This document shows positions 1 to 8,169 of a DNA stretch of 37,962 nt, piece after piece. Origin of the DNA: Candidatus Binataceae bacterium. GTDB lineage: Bacteria > Desulfobacterota > Binatia > Binatales > Binataceae. The stretch is from positions 1 through 37,962 of the forward strand of contig JASHPB010000036.1 of assembly GCA_030038355.1 (NCBI GenBank), written 5' to 3'. The translations under genes and the position numbers were made by a program. Below the pieces are notes generated by a model. That model was given only the letters and a program-made list of their open reading frames with translations, was not told the origin of the DNA and did no database searches. The first letter of the stretch is position 1. Every line of letters starts with the position of its first letter.

Positions 1-2
1 GA

Positions 3-122
3 GGTCTCGGCCTTGCTATCGTCAACGAGATCATCGAAGCTCATGACGGTCGAATGATGGTCGAGAAGTTAACGGAGGGTAGCAAGCTGAGCGTGAAGCT
101 GCCGCACTCGCGGTCAATCTAG
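3..122 (+). CDS. Sensor histidine kinase, C-terminal fragment
   Basis: The window opens inside a reading frame that ends in TAG just before the response regulator. The first residues, GLGLAIV, match the G2 box of the HATPase_c domain of two-component histidine kinases, followed by a short closing strand. Only 39 residues are present, so the sensor input domain lies outside the window. The stop is one base from the next ATG, so kinase and regulator form one operon and very likely a cognate pair. Confidence 0.8.
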   Translation, partial: GLGLAIVNEIIEAHDGRMMVEKLTEGSKLSVKLPHSRSI

Positions 123-123
123 C

Positions 124-1458
124 ATGGCCCGCCTTTTAGTAGTCGACGACGAAAAGAACATCCGCGACGGACTTCAGCATCTGTTCGAAGGCCGGAAGCA
201 TCAGACCTTCGTGGCCGAGAGTGGCCGCGAGGCGCTGGCGGTCCTTGCCCGAGAGGGCGAAATGGACCTTGTGCTGAGTGACTGGCGCATGGCGGAAATG
301 AACGGGCTCGAGCTGCTGAAGGAAATCAAGAGCCGCTGTCCCGCCACGCTCGTGATGCTGATGACCGCGTACGGCACGATCCAAAACGCGGTCGCCGCGA
401 TGAGGGCGGGCGCCTACGATTACGTCACCAAGCCGTTTTCGCTCGAGGAGATCGAGCTCGCGGTCGAGCGCGCTCTCGAGGTGAGAGAGCTGCGCGCCGA
501 GAATCGCTCGCTCAAGAATTCGATCAATGGCGTCCCAATGCTGGAGTCAGCCAACGCTCAGTTCCGCGCCGTGACCGAAACGGCATACGCCGCGGCCTCG
601 AGCGACGCGACAATCCTGCTGACGGGAGAGAGCGGCACCGGCAAGAACGTGCTGGCACGGCAGATCCATGAATGGAGTCCGCGGCGAGCTCGGCCCTTCG
701 TGACTGTCAATTGCACGACGCTCTCGGAGCATCTGCTCGAAAGCGAGCTCTTCGGGCACATGAAGGGTTCGTTCACCGGCGCAATCAAGGACAAGCCGGG
801 CCGGCTCGAGGCGGCGAACGGCGGCTCGGTCTTCCTCGACGAAATCGCCGAGCTGCCGCAGGCGCTGCAAACCAAGTTTCTGCGCTTCCTGCAGGATGAG
901 CGCTTCGAGCGCGTCGGCGGCGAGGACACCATCCAGGTTAACGCCCGTATCATCGCGGCAACGAATCGCGATCTGCCCCGGGAAATAGAAGGTGGACGTT
1001 TCCGCAGCGATCTGTATTACCGTTTGAACGTCATAGGCTTGCACGTTCCTGCGCTGCGTGATCGGCCCGAAGACATTCTGGCTCTCGCGGGGAACATTCT
1101 GCGGGAGGCCGCGGCCCGCAACAGCCGCAGCGGGTTGCAGTTTTCGGAGGATGCCAAGAAGGCGCTGGTCTCTTATTCGTGGCCGGGCAATATCCGCGAA
1201 CTTCGCAACGCGATTGAGCGTGCGGTGGTCTTAAGCCGAGGCACCACGCTGCGGAAAGAGGACTTGCCCGACATTCTCTTTCAGAGCGGCTCGCCGAGAA
1301 CTGCGGGAAGCGGCGACGATGCCACGCTCGAACAGATCGAGTTCGAACATATCCGGCGCGTGCTTGCCCTGGCGCCTACGCTCGAGGACGCGGCCGCGAC
1401 GCTCGGCATCGGTGTCGCGACCCTCTGGCGCAAGCGCAAACGCTACCATCTGGAGTGA
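124..1458 (+). CDS. Sigma-54-dependent response regulator, NtrC/AlgB type
   Basis: A 444-residue transcription activator with three domains. The receiver domain (about 1-120) has acidic residues D8 and D9, phosphoacceptor D53, T81 and K103. The AAA+ domain (about 140-375) has Walker A GESGTGKN at 168-175 and Walker B ending in D239-E240. The sigma-54 contact loop reads GSFTGA (215-220) rather than the usual GAFTGA, a conservative Ala-to-Ser change. A Fis-type helix-turn-helix closes the protein, and its ending ATLWRKRKRYHLE is close to the AlgB end. After phosphorylation by the adjacent kinase it should activate RNA polymerase-sigma-54 promoters. Its targets are not visible here. Confidence 0.93.
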   Translation: MARLLVVDDEKNIRDGLQHLFEGRKHQTFVAESGREALAVLAREGEMDLVLSDWRMAEMNGLELLKEIKSRCPATLVMLMTAYGTIQNAVAAMRAGAYDYVTKPFSLEEIELAVERALEVRELRAENRSLKNSINGVPMLESANAQFRAVTETAYAAASSDATILLTGESGTGKNVLARQIHEWSPRRARPFVTVNCTTLSEHLLESELFGHMKGSFTGAIKDKPGRLEAANGGSVFLDEIAELPQALQTKFLRFLQDERFERVGGEDTIQVNARIIAATNRDLPREIEGGRFRSDLYYRLNVIGLHVPALRDRPEDILALAGNILREAAARNSRSGLQFSEDAKKALVSYSWPGNIRELRNAIERAVVLSRGTTLRKEDLPDILFQSGSPRTAGSGDDATLEQIEFEHIRRVLALAPTLEDAAATLGIGVATLWRKRKRYHLE

Positions 1459-1498
1459 TTCTCGACACTCTACCAGAGGCGCAGACGGGATAACGCCG

Positions 1499-2335
1499 CT
1501 AACGCGACAGGAATACCGGGCAAGGCGCATTGCGCAGCACATATTCTGTAGTCGAGCCCAGCACCATCTCGATAATCCTGCTGTGACCGTAAGCGCCGAT
1601 GAACAGAAGGTCGGCGTCGCACTCTTTCAGGAAGCGCACGATCTCCTCGTTGGCGTGCCCCTGCAGCAGCTTGAATTCCGCCTTGGGAGTGTAGTTCTCG
1701 AAGTAGGCGCGCGCCTCGCCGAGCGTGCGCTCACCGAGCTTCATATCGCGTGTCACGGTGACGACGGTCAGCGGAACGCCAAGTTCGCTGGCGAATTCCG
1801 CCGCCGTACGCATCGAGCGCGATGCCCGCTCGCTGCCGTCGTAGGCGAGTACTGGCCGCACGATTTCGCGATAACGGTTCGGCGAGATCAGCAGTGGACG
1901 CGGGCACTTGCGCGCGACGCTCTCGGCGGTCGAGCCGAGCAGCCCGGTCGAAAACCGCTCGTTGACTCCACGATGGCCTATCATCACGAGGTCGGCGCTC
2001 CGCGCCCGCTCGCAGATCTGGTTGGCGACGATACCCATGTCGAGCGTGGTTTCGGCCGCGATTCCCTCGCGCGTCGCGGCTGCCGCGAATTCGTCGAGCA
2101 CACCCCTTCCGCGCGCGGTCAGCACCTCGCGCATCTTGGTTGAAAAGTCGAGATATGGCTCCAGTCCGAGCGAACCTGATATATCATGAAAGAACGAACC
2201 TTCGATCGACACGATATCGACCACGTGCAGACCGAGAAGAGTCGCTCCGAACTTGCGCGCCAGGGTGAACGCGTACGCCTGCGCATTGCGCGAGTGCTCG
2301 GAAGTATCGATGCCGACGAGGATTTTCTTGAACAA
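1499..2335 (-). CDS. Universal stress protein, tandem UspA domains
   Basis: A 278-residue cytoplasmic protein with two Usp domains. The first starts KKILVGIDTSEHS with nucleotide-loop residues GHRG...LLGS near 120-135; the second starts RPVLAYDGSERASRS and has GAYG followed by LGS. These are the ATP-binding elements of the MJ0577-like Usp subgroup. The start is TTG, supported by GGAGG nine bases upstream and by homologues that normally begin MFKKIL. It converges on the response regulator and diverges from the small gene at 2411. Usp proteins bind ATP and accumulate under stress; the exact role is unknown. Confidence 0.88.
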   Translation of the reverse strand: MFKKILVGIDTSEHSRNAQAYAFTLARKFGATLLGLHVVDIVSIEGSFFHDISGSLGLEPYLDFSTKMREVLTARGRGVLDEFAAAATREGIAAETTLDMGIVANQICERARSADLVMIGHRGVNERFSTGLLGSTAESVARKCPRPLLISPNRYREIVRPVLAYDGSERASRSMRTAAEFASELGVPLTVVTVTRDMKLGERTLGEARAYFENYTPKAEFKLLQGHANEEIVRFLKECDADLLFIGAYGHSRIIEMVLGSTTEYVLRNAPCPVFLSR

Positions 2336-2410
2336 ACAGCGGTCCTCCGCGTTGAATCCCGCGATAGCACGGGGTTCGGTTGAGCCTCAAGAGGCTCGGG
2401 CAGGTCGAGA

Positions 2411-2704
2411 ATGGGCGAGCAGAAAGAATCACATTTGCTGGCACTGGTTGATGAGCTTGTCGATGCGGCCAAGCGCGTCGGGCTCGAGGTGCGGCGCGAG
2501 AAGATTCTGCGCGAGATTGGCTATCGCGCGCGCGGCGGCGCCTGCCGAGTGCGCGACAAGAACCTCGTGATCATCGACCGCGAGCAGCCCGCGCACGAGC
2601 AGCTCGACGTGCTGGCCGAGGCGCTGCGTGCACGAGATTTCGATGCGCTCTATCTGTCGCCGGCGGCGCGTCGCTTAATCGAGGCGGAGCCTGCTTCCTC
2701 CTGA
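2411..2704 (+). CDS. Small conserved protein of unknown function
   Basis: A 97-residue soluble protein, mostly helical and charged, with a central GGACRVRDKNLVIIDRE segment. I recall similar short proteins in delta-proteobacterial-type genomes, with a GG-x-C-R-(V/L) element followed by a hydrophobic strand ending in D. No enzymatic motif, signal peptide or membrane segment is visible. It is divergent from the UspA gene with a 75-bp shared promoter region. Function unknown. Confidence 0.65.
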   Translation: MGEQKESHLLALVDELVDAAKRVGLEVRREKILREIGYRARGGACRVRDKNLVIIDREQPAHEQLDVLAEALRARDFDALYLSPAARRLIEAEPASS

Positions 2705-2755
2705 GAGCTGGGCGAAGAAATTGAGTCTGCGAAGTCACCATCAGCACGGGAGCGT

Positions 2756-2782
2756 CAAACTTCCCCTCCCCTGGGGGAAGGG
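2756..2782 (+). repeat. Palindromic intergenic repeat, copy 1
   Basis: A 27-bp GC-rich segment whose core (CTTCCCCTCCCCTG followed by GGGGAAGGG) can fold on itself. The same sequence occurs in inverted orientation at 6671-6697 with one mismatch in 27 bases. It lies in the 225-bp gap before the Fur gene. It behaves like a REP-type dispersed palindrome. Apart from it I see nothing in 2705-2929. Confidence 0.7.
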
Positions 2783-2929
2783 AATGAGGGTCAGGTTGGA
2801 TTCTGCGATCTGCTGTTCAGAATCCCAGACTAAACCTAACTCCCAACCCCGTCTCGCATCGGCAAGGGGGGCAGCGCCGTCGCAAAGCCTGCGTTCAATC
2901 CTTCTTCATCGACCTTCAGGTAACTGCTG

Positions 2930-3430
2930 ATGCCGCGTCTTTCGGACATCACGCCGGCCGGTCGCACCAGCGACGAGCAGCGACGCAACCGCACCGAAGA
3001 GCGGATGACCACCTTCCATGCGCGTCTCAAGGAGCGCGGGCTCAAGTCCACGGGTCAGCGCGACGATATTGCACGCGTCTTCTTCGATATGGGCCACCAT
3101 ATCAGCGCCGAGGAGCTCTACGCCGAGGTCAAGAAGATCAATCCTCATGTCGGCTACGCCACGATTTACCGCACGCTCCGCCTTCTCAAGGAATGTGCGC
3201 TTCTCTATGAGCGCCACTTCGACGAGGGGCAGGCGCGTTACGAGGCGGTTGGCGAACGCCATCACGATCACTTCATCTGCGAGCGCTGCGGCAAGATTAT
3301 CGAGTTCGAGAACGAGGCGATCGAACGAATGCAGGAAATCGTCGCGAGTCAGCTCAAGGCCACCCTCACGCGGCACAAGATGGAACTCTACGGCATCTGC
3401 GCCGAGTGCCTCGCCGAGCAGCGCGCCTGA
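2930..3430 (+). CDS. fur: Fur-family metalloregulator
   Basis: A 166-residue ferric-uptake-type repressor. Residues about 30-110 form the winged helix (RGLKSTGQRDDIARVFF, then GYATIYRTLRLL as the recognition helix). The dimerisation part has the HHDHF metal ligands, a CERC pair, and CAEC near the C terminus, the latter two forming a structural zinc site as in Fur/PerR. The N terminus is about 25 residues longer than usual; ATG at 3005 (MTTFHARLKERG) is a plausible alternative start. Fur versus PerR or Zur cannot be settled from sequence. No Fur box is apparent upstream. Confidence 0.9.
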   Translation: MPRLSDITPAGRTSDEQRRNRTEERMTTFHARLKERGLKSTGQRDDIARVFFDMGHHISAEELYAEVKKINPHVGYATIYRTLRLLKECALLYERHFDEGQARYEAVGERHHDHFICERCGKIIEFENEAIERMQEIVASQLKATLTRHKMELYGICAECLAEQRA

Positions 3431-3490
3431 CTGCGGCGCCGAACTCGGGGCCAAGTTCCAGCGCCGGCCATCTACTCCACGGCAGAACAG

Positions 3491-3975
3491 GTGAGCTGCC
3501 AGCCTATTGAATTCTACCGGTCGGTCATCGCCGCGGGCGCGATCATGACCGGCTTCTGCGGAACATTCCTTTGCTGCCGAATTCCACGAGCGGCAAACTA
3601 CTTTAGATAGCCTGCGATCAGTTTCGAGGAAGGGGAAGCCCGCGACATTCATAGCGGCCTCACTCACTTCACGAATTCGTTCTTGCTGCCGATCTTTGCT
3701 TCGCTCTGTTCGATAGTATCTGGATTTCCGTTCTCCCTCCTCGCACTCATCGGCGCCACTTGTTCGCTGGTGACGCCTTAAGCGATCGGCGGCGGATTGA
3801 TCGCGACCCTGGTCCTGCTGGCCTTTTACTTCTTCGATGAATTGCTGCACTACCAGATTATCGGACAAAGGGTCTCGCTCAGGATGCGCGCGAGTGGGGC
3901 CGCGAAGTCCCGCTTGTGATAGAAGCCCTCGCCCTGGCGATTGCCGCATATCTCGCGACGGTCAGCTTGCGGTGA
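3491..3975 (+). pseudogene. Decayed membrane protein gene
   Basis: From a GTG at 3491 one frame reads coherently (PIEFYRSVIAAGAIMTGF, then FEEGEARDIHSGLTHF and hydrophobic stretches) but is cut by TAG at 3608 and TAA at 3779. The hydrophobic sequence continues in the same frame (AIGGGLIATLVLLAFYFF). After a shift near 3880-3900 it ends in the next frame with LVIEALALAIAAYLATVSLR and a TGA. At least three predicted membrane segments remain. I do not recognise the parent family. It fills most of the 647-bp gap between fur and the first CoA-transferase; nothing else is seen there. Confidence 0.5.
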
Positions 3976-4077
3976 AGATACGCGTCAAGGTTGGCCGCTC
4001 TTTATCGCGCGCGCGACTTGGTTCATAACCAAAGTCGCTGCCAACAGCGCTACTAATCATCATGGAGCGAGCGGCTT

Positions 4078-5310
4078 ATGAATGCGGATGAAGGGATCCT
4101 CAACGGACTCAAAGTAATCGACTGCGCGACCTACGTTGCCGGACCGGCTGCGGCCACGATACTTTCGGACTTTGGCGCCGACGTAATCAAAATCGAGCGG
4201 CCGCCCGATGGCGATTTGTGGCGCACGTTCTCTTCAGTGCCCGGATATCCCAGCACCGACTTCCACTACACGTGGCTGCTGACGAGCCGTAACAAGCGGA
4301 GCATCGTGCTCGATCTGAGCAAGGATGCGGGGCGCGACACGCTGCTCAAGCTGGTTGCCGGCGCCGATGTATTCGTAACCAATTTCCAACCCTCGCTGCT
4401 CGACAAGTTTCGTCTCACCTGGGACGATCTTCGTCCCGTCAATTCGCGCCTCGTGTACGCGATGATCACCGGCTATGGCGAGAAGGGCGACGATGCGGAC
4501 GCTCCCGCCTACGACGGGCTCGCATACTGGGCGCGCTCGGGTCTGATGACCAGCGTGACCGGTGCCGACGGCACGCCGGCGGGCGCGCGGCCCGCGATGG
4601 GAGATCATCCGACGGCGGCGACATTGTTCGGCGCGATCATGCTCGGACTCTACCGGCGCGAGCGCACCGGCAAGGGCTCGAAGGTGAGCACCTCGCTGAT
4701 GGCGGCTGGAGCGTGGGCCAACAGTGTCGATATCCAGGCCAAGCTCTGTGCCGCCCAGTTCCCGGTGCGCACTCCAGGCGCGCGGCCGATGAATCCGCTG
4801 ATTGCTGCGTATCCGAGCGGCGACCATCATGCCATGATCATCGCGTTACTCGATCCCGAACGCGAGTTCTCGCGCCTTTGCGAGGCGCTCGGCGAGCCCG
4901 ATCTCGCGACCAGTCCGCTCTTCGAGAATGCCGCCGCACGCAAGGAAAACGCCGCTGAGTTGTACGCGATCCTGCTCTCGCAGTTCGAATCCAAGCCGCT
5001 AAGCCACTGGCGCGATAAGTTTCGCGTTTATGATATCAAGTGGTCTCCGCTGCCGACTCTCGACGAGGCAGTGAGCGACCCGCAGATGCGCGAATGCGGT
5101 GCAATCGTGAAGGTCGATTATCCCGGCCACGGCACGATCGAAACCGTGAACAGCCCCGTGTTCGTGCTTGAGAGCGAAAAGCAGAAGCCGCGTGTGCCGC
5201 CCCGCTATGGTGCGCAGACACGCGAGATCCTGAAGGAAGCGGGGTTTAGCACCGACGAGATCGATCGCCTGATCAAAACGGGCGCCGCGGTCGATGCGAG
5301 CAACAAGTGA
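4078..5310 (+). CDS. CaiB/BaiF CoA-transferase family III, copy A
   Basis: A 410-residue class III CoA-transferase, full length for the family. The N terminus LNGLKVIDCATYVAGPAAATIL-type Rossmann segment and the GADVIKIERPPDGD signature are typical. The catalytic aspartate that forms the acyl anhydride is most likely D176 in AMGDH. These enzymes move CoA between carboxylic acids, as in formyl-CoA, carnitine or bile-acid CoA transfer. The substrate cannot be read from sequence. A second family member follows 97 bp downstream in the same direction. The start has GGAGCG ten bases upstream. Confidence 0.92.
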   Translation: MNADEGILNGLKVIDCATYVAGPAAATILSDFGADVIKIERPPDGDLWRTFSSVPGYPSTDFHYTWLLTSRNKRSIVLDLSKDAGRDTLLKLVAGADVFVTNFQPSLLDKFRLTWDDLRPVNSRLVYAMITGYGEKGDDADAPAYDGLAYWARSGLMTSVTGADGTPAGARPAMGDHPTAATLFGAIMLGLYRRERTGKGSKVSTSLMAAGAWANSVDIQAKLCAAQFPVRTPGARPMNPLIAAYPSGDHHAMIIALLDPEREFSRLCEALGEPDLATSPLFENAAARKENAAELYAILLSQFESKPLSHWRDKFRVYDIKWSPLPTLDEAVSDPQMRECGAIVKVDYPGHGTIETVNSPVFVLESEKQKPRVPPRYGAQTREILKEAGFSTDEIDRLIKTGAAVDASNK

Positions 5311-5407
5311 CCGCGATGGAAAGTGCACCGCTGCCGCTCTAGGATAGCGCCATATCATTTCCGCTCGCGCGCAATGCGCGCATAACCCGCGACACGAGGG
5401 ACTGGCG

Positions 5408-6640
5408 ATGGATCACAAGCCGCGCATGCTCGAAGGTTTCCGCGTTCTCGATTTCACGCACTACGTCGCAGGCCCGACCTGTACGCGAATCCTCGGCGAG
5501 ATGGGCGCCGATGTGATCAAGGTCGAGCGCAGCCTCGAGGGCGATCATGTGCGGCTGCTCGGCCTCGTCAAAGACGGCATGAGCACGTACTACTTCCAGC
5601 ATAATCACAGCAAGCGCAGCCTCGCCGTTGACCTCAGGACCGAGCGCGGCCGCGAGCTGATTCTCGCGATGATTCCGAAGATCGACGTCGTCGTCGAAAA
5701 CTTCGCGCCGGGCGTAATCGCGACGATGGGTTTCGGCTACGAGGCGCTCCACAAAATCAATCCTGCACTCGTGATGTGCTCGGTGTCGGTTGCGGGACAG
5801 CAGGGACCGCTCAGCTACAAGCCCGGCTACGATTTCCTGGGCGGCTCGTTCGCCGGTGTAATCGATCAGATCGGCGAGCCGGAGCGCCCGCCGAGCGTGC
5901 CCGGGATGGCGATCGGCGACGTGTCGACGGGAGTCGCGGCCGCGATGGCGGTCGGTTTCGCGCTGATCAATCGCCTGCGCACGGGCGAAGGCCAGTATGT
6001 CGACGCTGCTCTGCTCGATACGTATTTCCACATGCACGAATTGTCGGTGCCGGTCGTGTCGCTTCGTCCCAAATTCGTTCCCAAGCGCATGGGCCCGATG
6101 CACGCGACGGGATGTCCCTGCGGCGTTTACCAGGCGCCCGACGGCTACGTGTTCCTCATCGTCCAGCAGCACGAAATCCCGCGCCTGTGGCGCGCCATGA
6201 AGAGGCCCGATCTCGCCTATGATCCGCGCTTCAAGACCAATCGCGACCGGCTGAAGAACACCGCCGAGTTCAAACGAATCTTTGAGACGTGGCTCGCCGA
6301 GCTGGGCACGCGTGACGCTGCGATCGCGGCGCTCGATGCCGAACGGGTGCCCTGCGCGCAAGTGCTGAAGCTGGCAGACGCGATGGAGCATCCGCATCTC
6401 CGCGGACGCAAGACGGTGCGCCGCGTGAAGAGCGAACAGTTCGGCGAGTTCGATATCCCTGGGATGCCGACGAAATTCTCGGCCTGGCCCGATCGCACCG
6501 ACCTGAAAGCATCGCGCCTCGGCGAGGACAATGCCGCCGTGCTGAAGGAATTGCTCGGGGTGTCGGAGGTCGAGATCGAAAAGCTCCACGCCGACCACGT
6601 GTTGCTCCGAGCGCCCGCACCGGAGTCAAAGCCCGCGTAA
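5408..6640 (+). CDS. CaiB/BaiF CoA-transferase family III, copy B
   Basis: A second 410-residue class III CoA-transferase, clearly diverged from its upstream neighbour. It has the VLDFTHYVAGP start, GADVIKVERSLEGD, and the likely catalytic D171 in AIGDVSTG. GAGGG lies eight bases before the ATG. Class III enzymes are intertwined homodimers, sometimes heterodimers, so the adjacent pair could be two subunits or two enzymes of one pathway for degrading carboxylic acids. The 27-bp palindrome follows just downstream. Confidence 0.92.
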   Translation: MDHKPRMLEGFRVLDFTHYVAGPTCTRILGEMGADVIKVERSLEGDHVRLLGLVKDGMSTYYFQHNHSKRSLAVDLRTERGRELILAMIPKIDVVVENFAPGVIATMGFGYEALHKINPALVMCSVSVAGQQGPLSYKPGYDFLGGSFAGVIDQIGEPERPPSVPGMAIGDVSTGVAAAMAVGFALINRLRTGEGQYVDAALLDTYFHMHELSVPVVSLRPKFVPKRMGPMHATGCPCGVYQAPDGYVFLIVQQHEIPRLWRAMKRPDLAYDPRFKTNRDRLKNTAEFKRIFETWLAELGTRDAAIAALDAERVPCAQVLKLADAMEHPHLRGRKTVRRVKSEQFGEFDIPGMPTKFSAWPDRTDLKASRLGEDNAAVLKELLGVSEVEIEKLHADHVLLRAPAPESKPA

Positions 6641-6670
6641 CGAGTGGAGATGCACCGATTGATTCTGCGC

Positions 6671-6697
6671 CCCTTCCCGCAGGGGAGGGGAAGTTTG
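6671..6697 (-). repeat. Palindromic intergenic repeat, copy 2
   Basis: Reverse complement of the segment at 2756-2782 with a single mismatch in 27 bases. It sits 30 bp after the stop of the second CoA-transferase and before a decayed gene. Its self-complementary core suggests a REP-like element or a hairpin at the transcript end; no T-run follows, so it is not a canonical rho-independent terminator. Confidence 0.7.
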
Positions 6698-6785
6698 GTC
6701 ACTCGGTTCGATTGAACTTGACGCGAACCTCGGCGACCACGAATCGGTGCAACGGCCATGCTTTTGGCGAGGCTTCGCCACGGCG

Positions 6786-7229
6786 GTGATCAAAACTGTT
6801 GACGACGCGCTGAAGTTTGTCGAGCGCAATGGGCTCGTCCTCGAGTCAGCGCTAGGACGTGTGCCGAGCCTCGCGGCCGAAATTGCCGGCGGCAACATCA
6901 ACGGCAGTTGGTGGGCGCATCCCAAATCGCATCAGATTACAAGCTCACGATGGCGGTGCGCGGTTCCAAACATATCCGCCTCTGCCGGTTGATCGACGGT
7001 AAGATCACTTTCGTTCATCGGCGATCGTGGCCGGCGCTCGCGCGAATCGCCGACAAGTTCGATCCAGCGCGGCTCGCCTCGATTCACGAGGAGCACACGG
7101 CATTGGAGCCATCGCGCGGTCCAGACCGCGTTTTCGGAGTGGCGCCCGGCCGAGACGAAGAAACTCGCAAAGCCAATCTCCGTGAAAGACGCCGAGGAAC
7201 GGCTCGCCGTATCGATGACCCGGCGTTAG
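6786..7229 (+). pseudogene. Frameshifted conserved hypothetical gene
   Basis: A coherent protein is spread over three frames. From GTG 6786: TVDDALKFVERNGLVLESA... NGSWWAHPKSHQ. After a shift near 6935: YKLTMAVRGSKHIRLCRLIDGK...VHRRSWPALARIADKFD...HEEHTA. After a second shift near 7104: HRAVQTAFSEWRPAETKKLA...DAEERLAV, ending at TAG 7227-7229. The segments match a small family I remember only as hypothetical, with conserved GSWW-HP, ITFVHRR-WPAL and EEHT-SGAH elements. Two one-base indels in 440 bp inactivate it, unless they are sequencing errors. Confidence 0.65.
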
Positions 7230-7252
7230 ACTGGCCTGCGGAGGGCAAGGCG

Positions 7253-7621
7253 ATGGTCAAGTCGCATGGATTGCATCACATCAACCTGAACGTCGGCGAC
7301 GTTGGACGATCGCTCAAGTTCTACCAGCAGGCATTCGGTCTCGAGGTCGCGTTCTGGGAAGGCAAGACGATGGTCTTTCTGCATTCTCCCGGCGCGCACG
7401 ACACGATCACGCTCTGCCAGGCCAAAGACGGCGATCCCATAGCAGGGGGCGGCATTTCCCACTTCGGCTTCACGCTCGACAAGGGCGGTCTCGAGGAGGC
7501 GGTCACGCAGGTCGAGCGGGCTGGCGGCAAGCTGCTCTCGCGCGGCAAGCATGGCGGCCGCTTCCCTTACGCTTACGTGGCCGATCCCGATGGCTACGTG
7601 ATCGAGCTCGGCAACGGCTGA
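7253..7621 (+). CDS. Glyoxalase/bleomycin-resistance (VOC) family protein
   Basis: A 122-residue single-chain VOC-fold protein starting GLHHINLNVGD and ending ADPDGYVIELGNG. Likely metal ligands are H9 at the end of the first strand, the histidine in ISHFGF and the glutamate in VIEL. Members are glyoxalases, dioxygenases, epimerases or resistance proteins; the substrate is not predictable. I chose the ATG at 7253 because GGAGGG lies about eight bases upstream and the VOC repeat begins immediately; the longer upstream open frame belongs to the decayed neighbour. Confidence 0.85.
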   Translation: MVKSHGLHHINLNVGDVGRSLKFYQQAFGLEVAFWEGKTMVFLHSPGAHDTITLCQAKDGDPIAGGGISHFGFTLDKGGLEEAVTQVERAGGKLLSRGKHGGRFPYAYVADPDGYVIELGNG

Positions 7622-7661
7622 GCGCGACGGAACCTCGAGTCGTGCGGCGACTGACGATCTC

Positions 7662-7928
7662 ATGAAACACGCGGGAGAGACTGCCCTCGATCAGCTCGAG
7701 CCGATACTCGCCGAACTCCGGAAGCTGCCCGGACTCCGCGAGCGCAAGCGCGGCGCCTTCTACATCGGGTCGGTTGGTTTCCTTCACTTCCATGAGGATC
7801 CGGCCGGCTTCTTTGCCGATCTGAAAGAGGATGGCGATTTCGTAAGGATGCCGGCGAACAACGCTCGCGAAGTCGCGACGCTGCTCCGGCGCGCCGCCGC
7901 CGCCGTCAAGGCTGGCGCGAAGCGCTAG
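7662..7928 (+). CDS. Small conserved protein of unknown function
   Basis: An 88-residue soluble protein with the central motif FYIGSVGFLHFHEDPAGFFADLK. I recall this GS-x-x-FLHFH-D-x-x-G-(L/F)-(F/Y)-ADL pattern in small uncharacterised proteins of soil bacteria. No catalytic role can be assigned. It follows the VOC gene by 40 bp, so co-transcription is likely, and its 3' end overlaps the convergent zinc-ribbon gene by 23 bp. Confidence 0.75.
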   Translation: MKHAGETALDQLEPILAELRKLPGLRERKRGAFYIGSVGFLHFHEDPAGFFADLKEDGDFVRMPANNAREVATLLRRAAAAVKAGAKR

Positions 7929-8145
7929 GACCGCGCTTCGGCTTCTGGAGCCGTTCTGCCGCGCGCGGCAGAGCCTCGGGCCCTTCGCGATGACGAAAGT
8001 TCATATCGTTGCCGCAGTGGGGACAGTTGATATCCTGCCACTTCACGACGCGCCCGCAGAAGGGGCATCGATAACGCCGCCTTGCGACGAGCCAGAAGTA
8101 GCCCGCCGTGACTGCAACCATCGCAAGTCCGACAATTATGTGCAT
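7906..8145 (-). CDS. Membrane-anchored zinc-ribbon protein
   Basis: A 79-residue protein. Residues about 2-21 form one membrane helix, followed by RRRYRCPFCGRVVKWQDINCPHCGND, a CPxC-x10-CPxC zinc ribbon, then a basic tail. This layout fits a small inner-membrane protein with its ribbon in the cytoplasm. It is 24 bp downstream of the DUF6306-like gene and may be the last gene of the sppA transcript. Function unknown. Confidence 0.7.
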   Translation of the reverse strand: MHIIVGLAMVAVTAGYFWLVARRRYRCPFCGRVVKWQDINCPHCGNDMNFRHREGPEALPRAAERLQKPKRGPSASRQP

Positions 8146-8169
8146 CGCATCCGGTCTGCCTGAAAGCGC

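Noticed and set aside
2906..3949. Long minus-strand open frame (347 codons) over fur and the following gap
   Set aside because: It is antisense to the clear Fur gene, has no family-like motif and looks like a GC-rich shadow frame.
5339..6598. 419-codon minus-strand open frame
   Set aside because: It mirrors the second CoA-transferase almost exactly and has the Arg/His-rich composition of a shadow frame.
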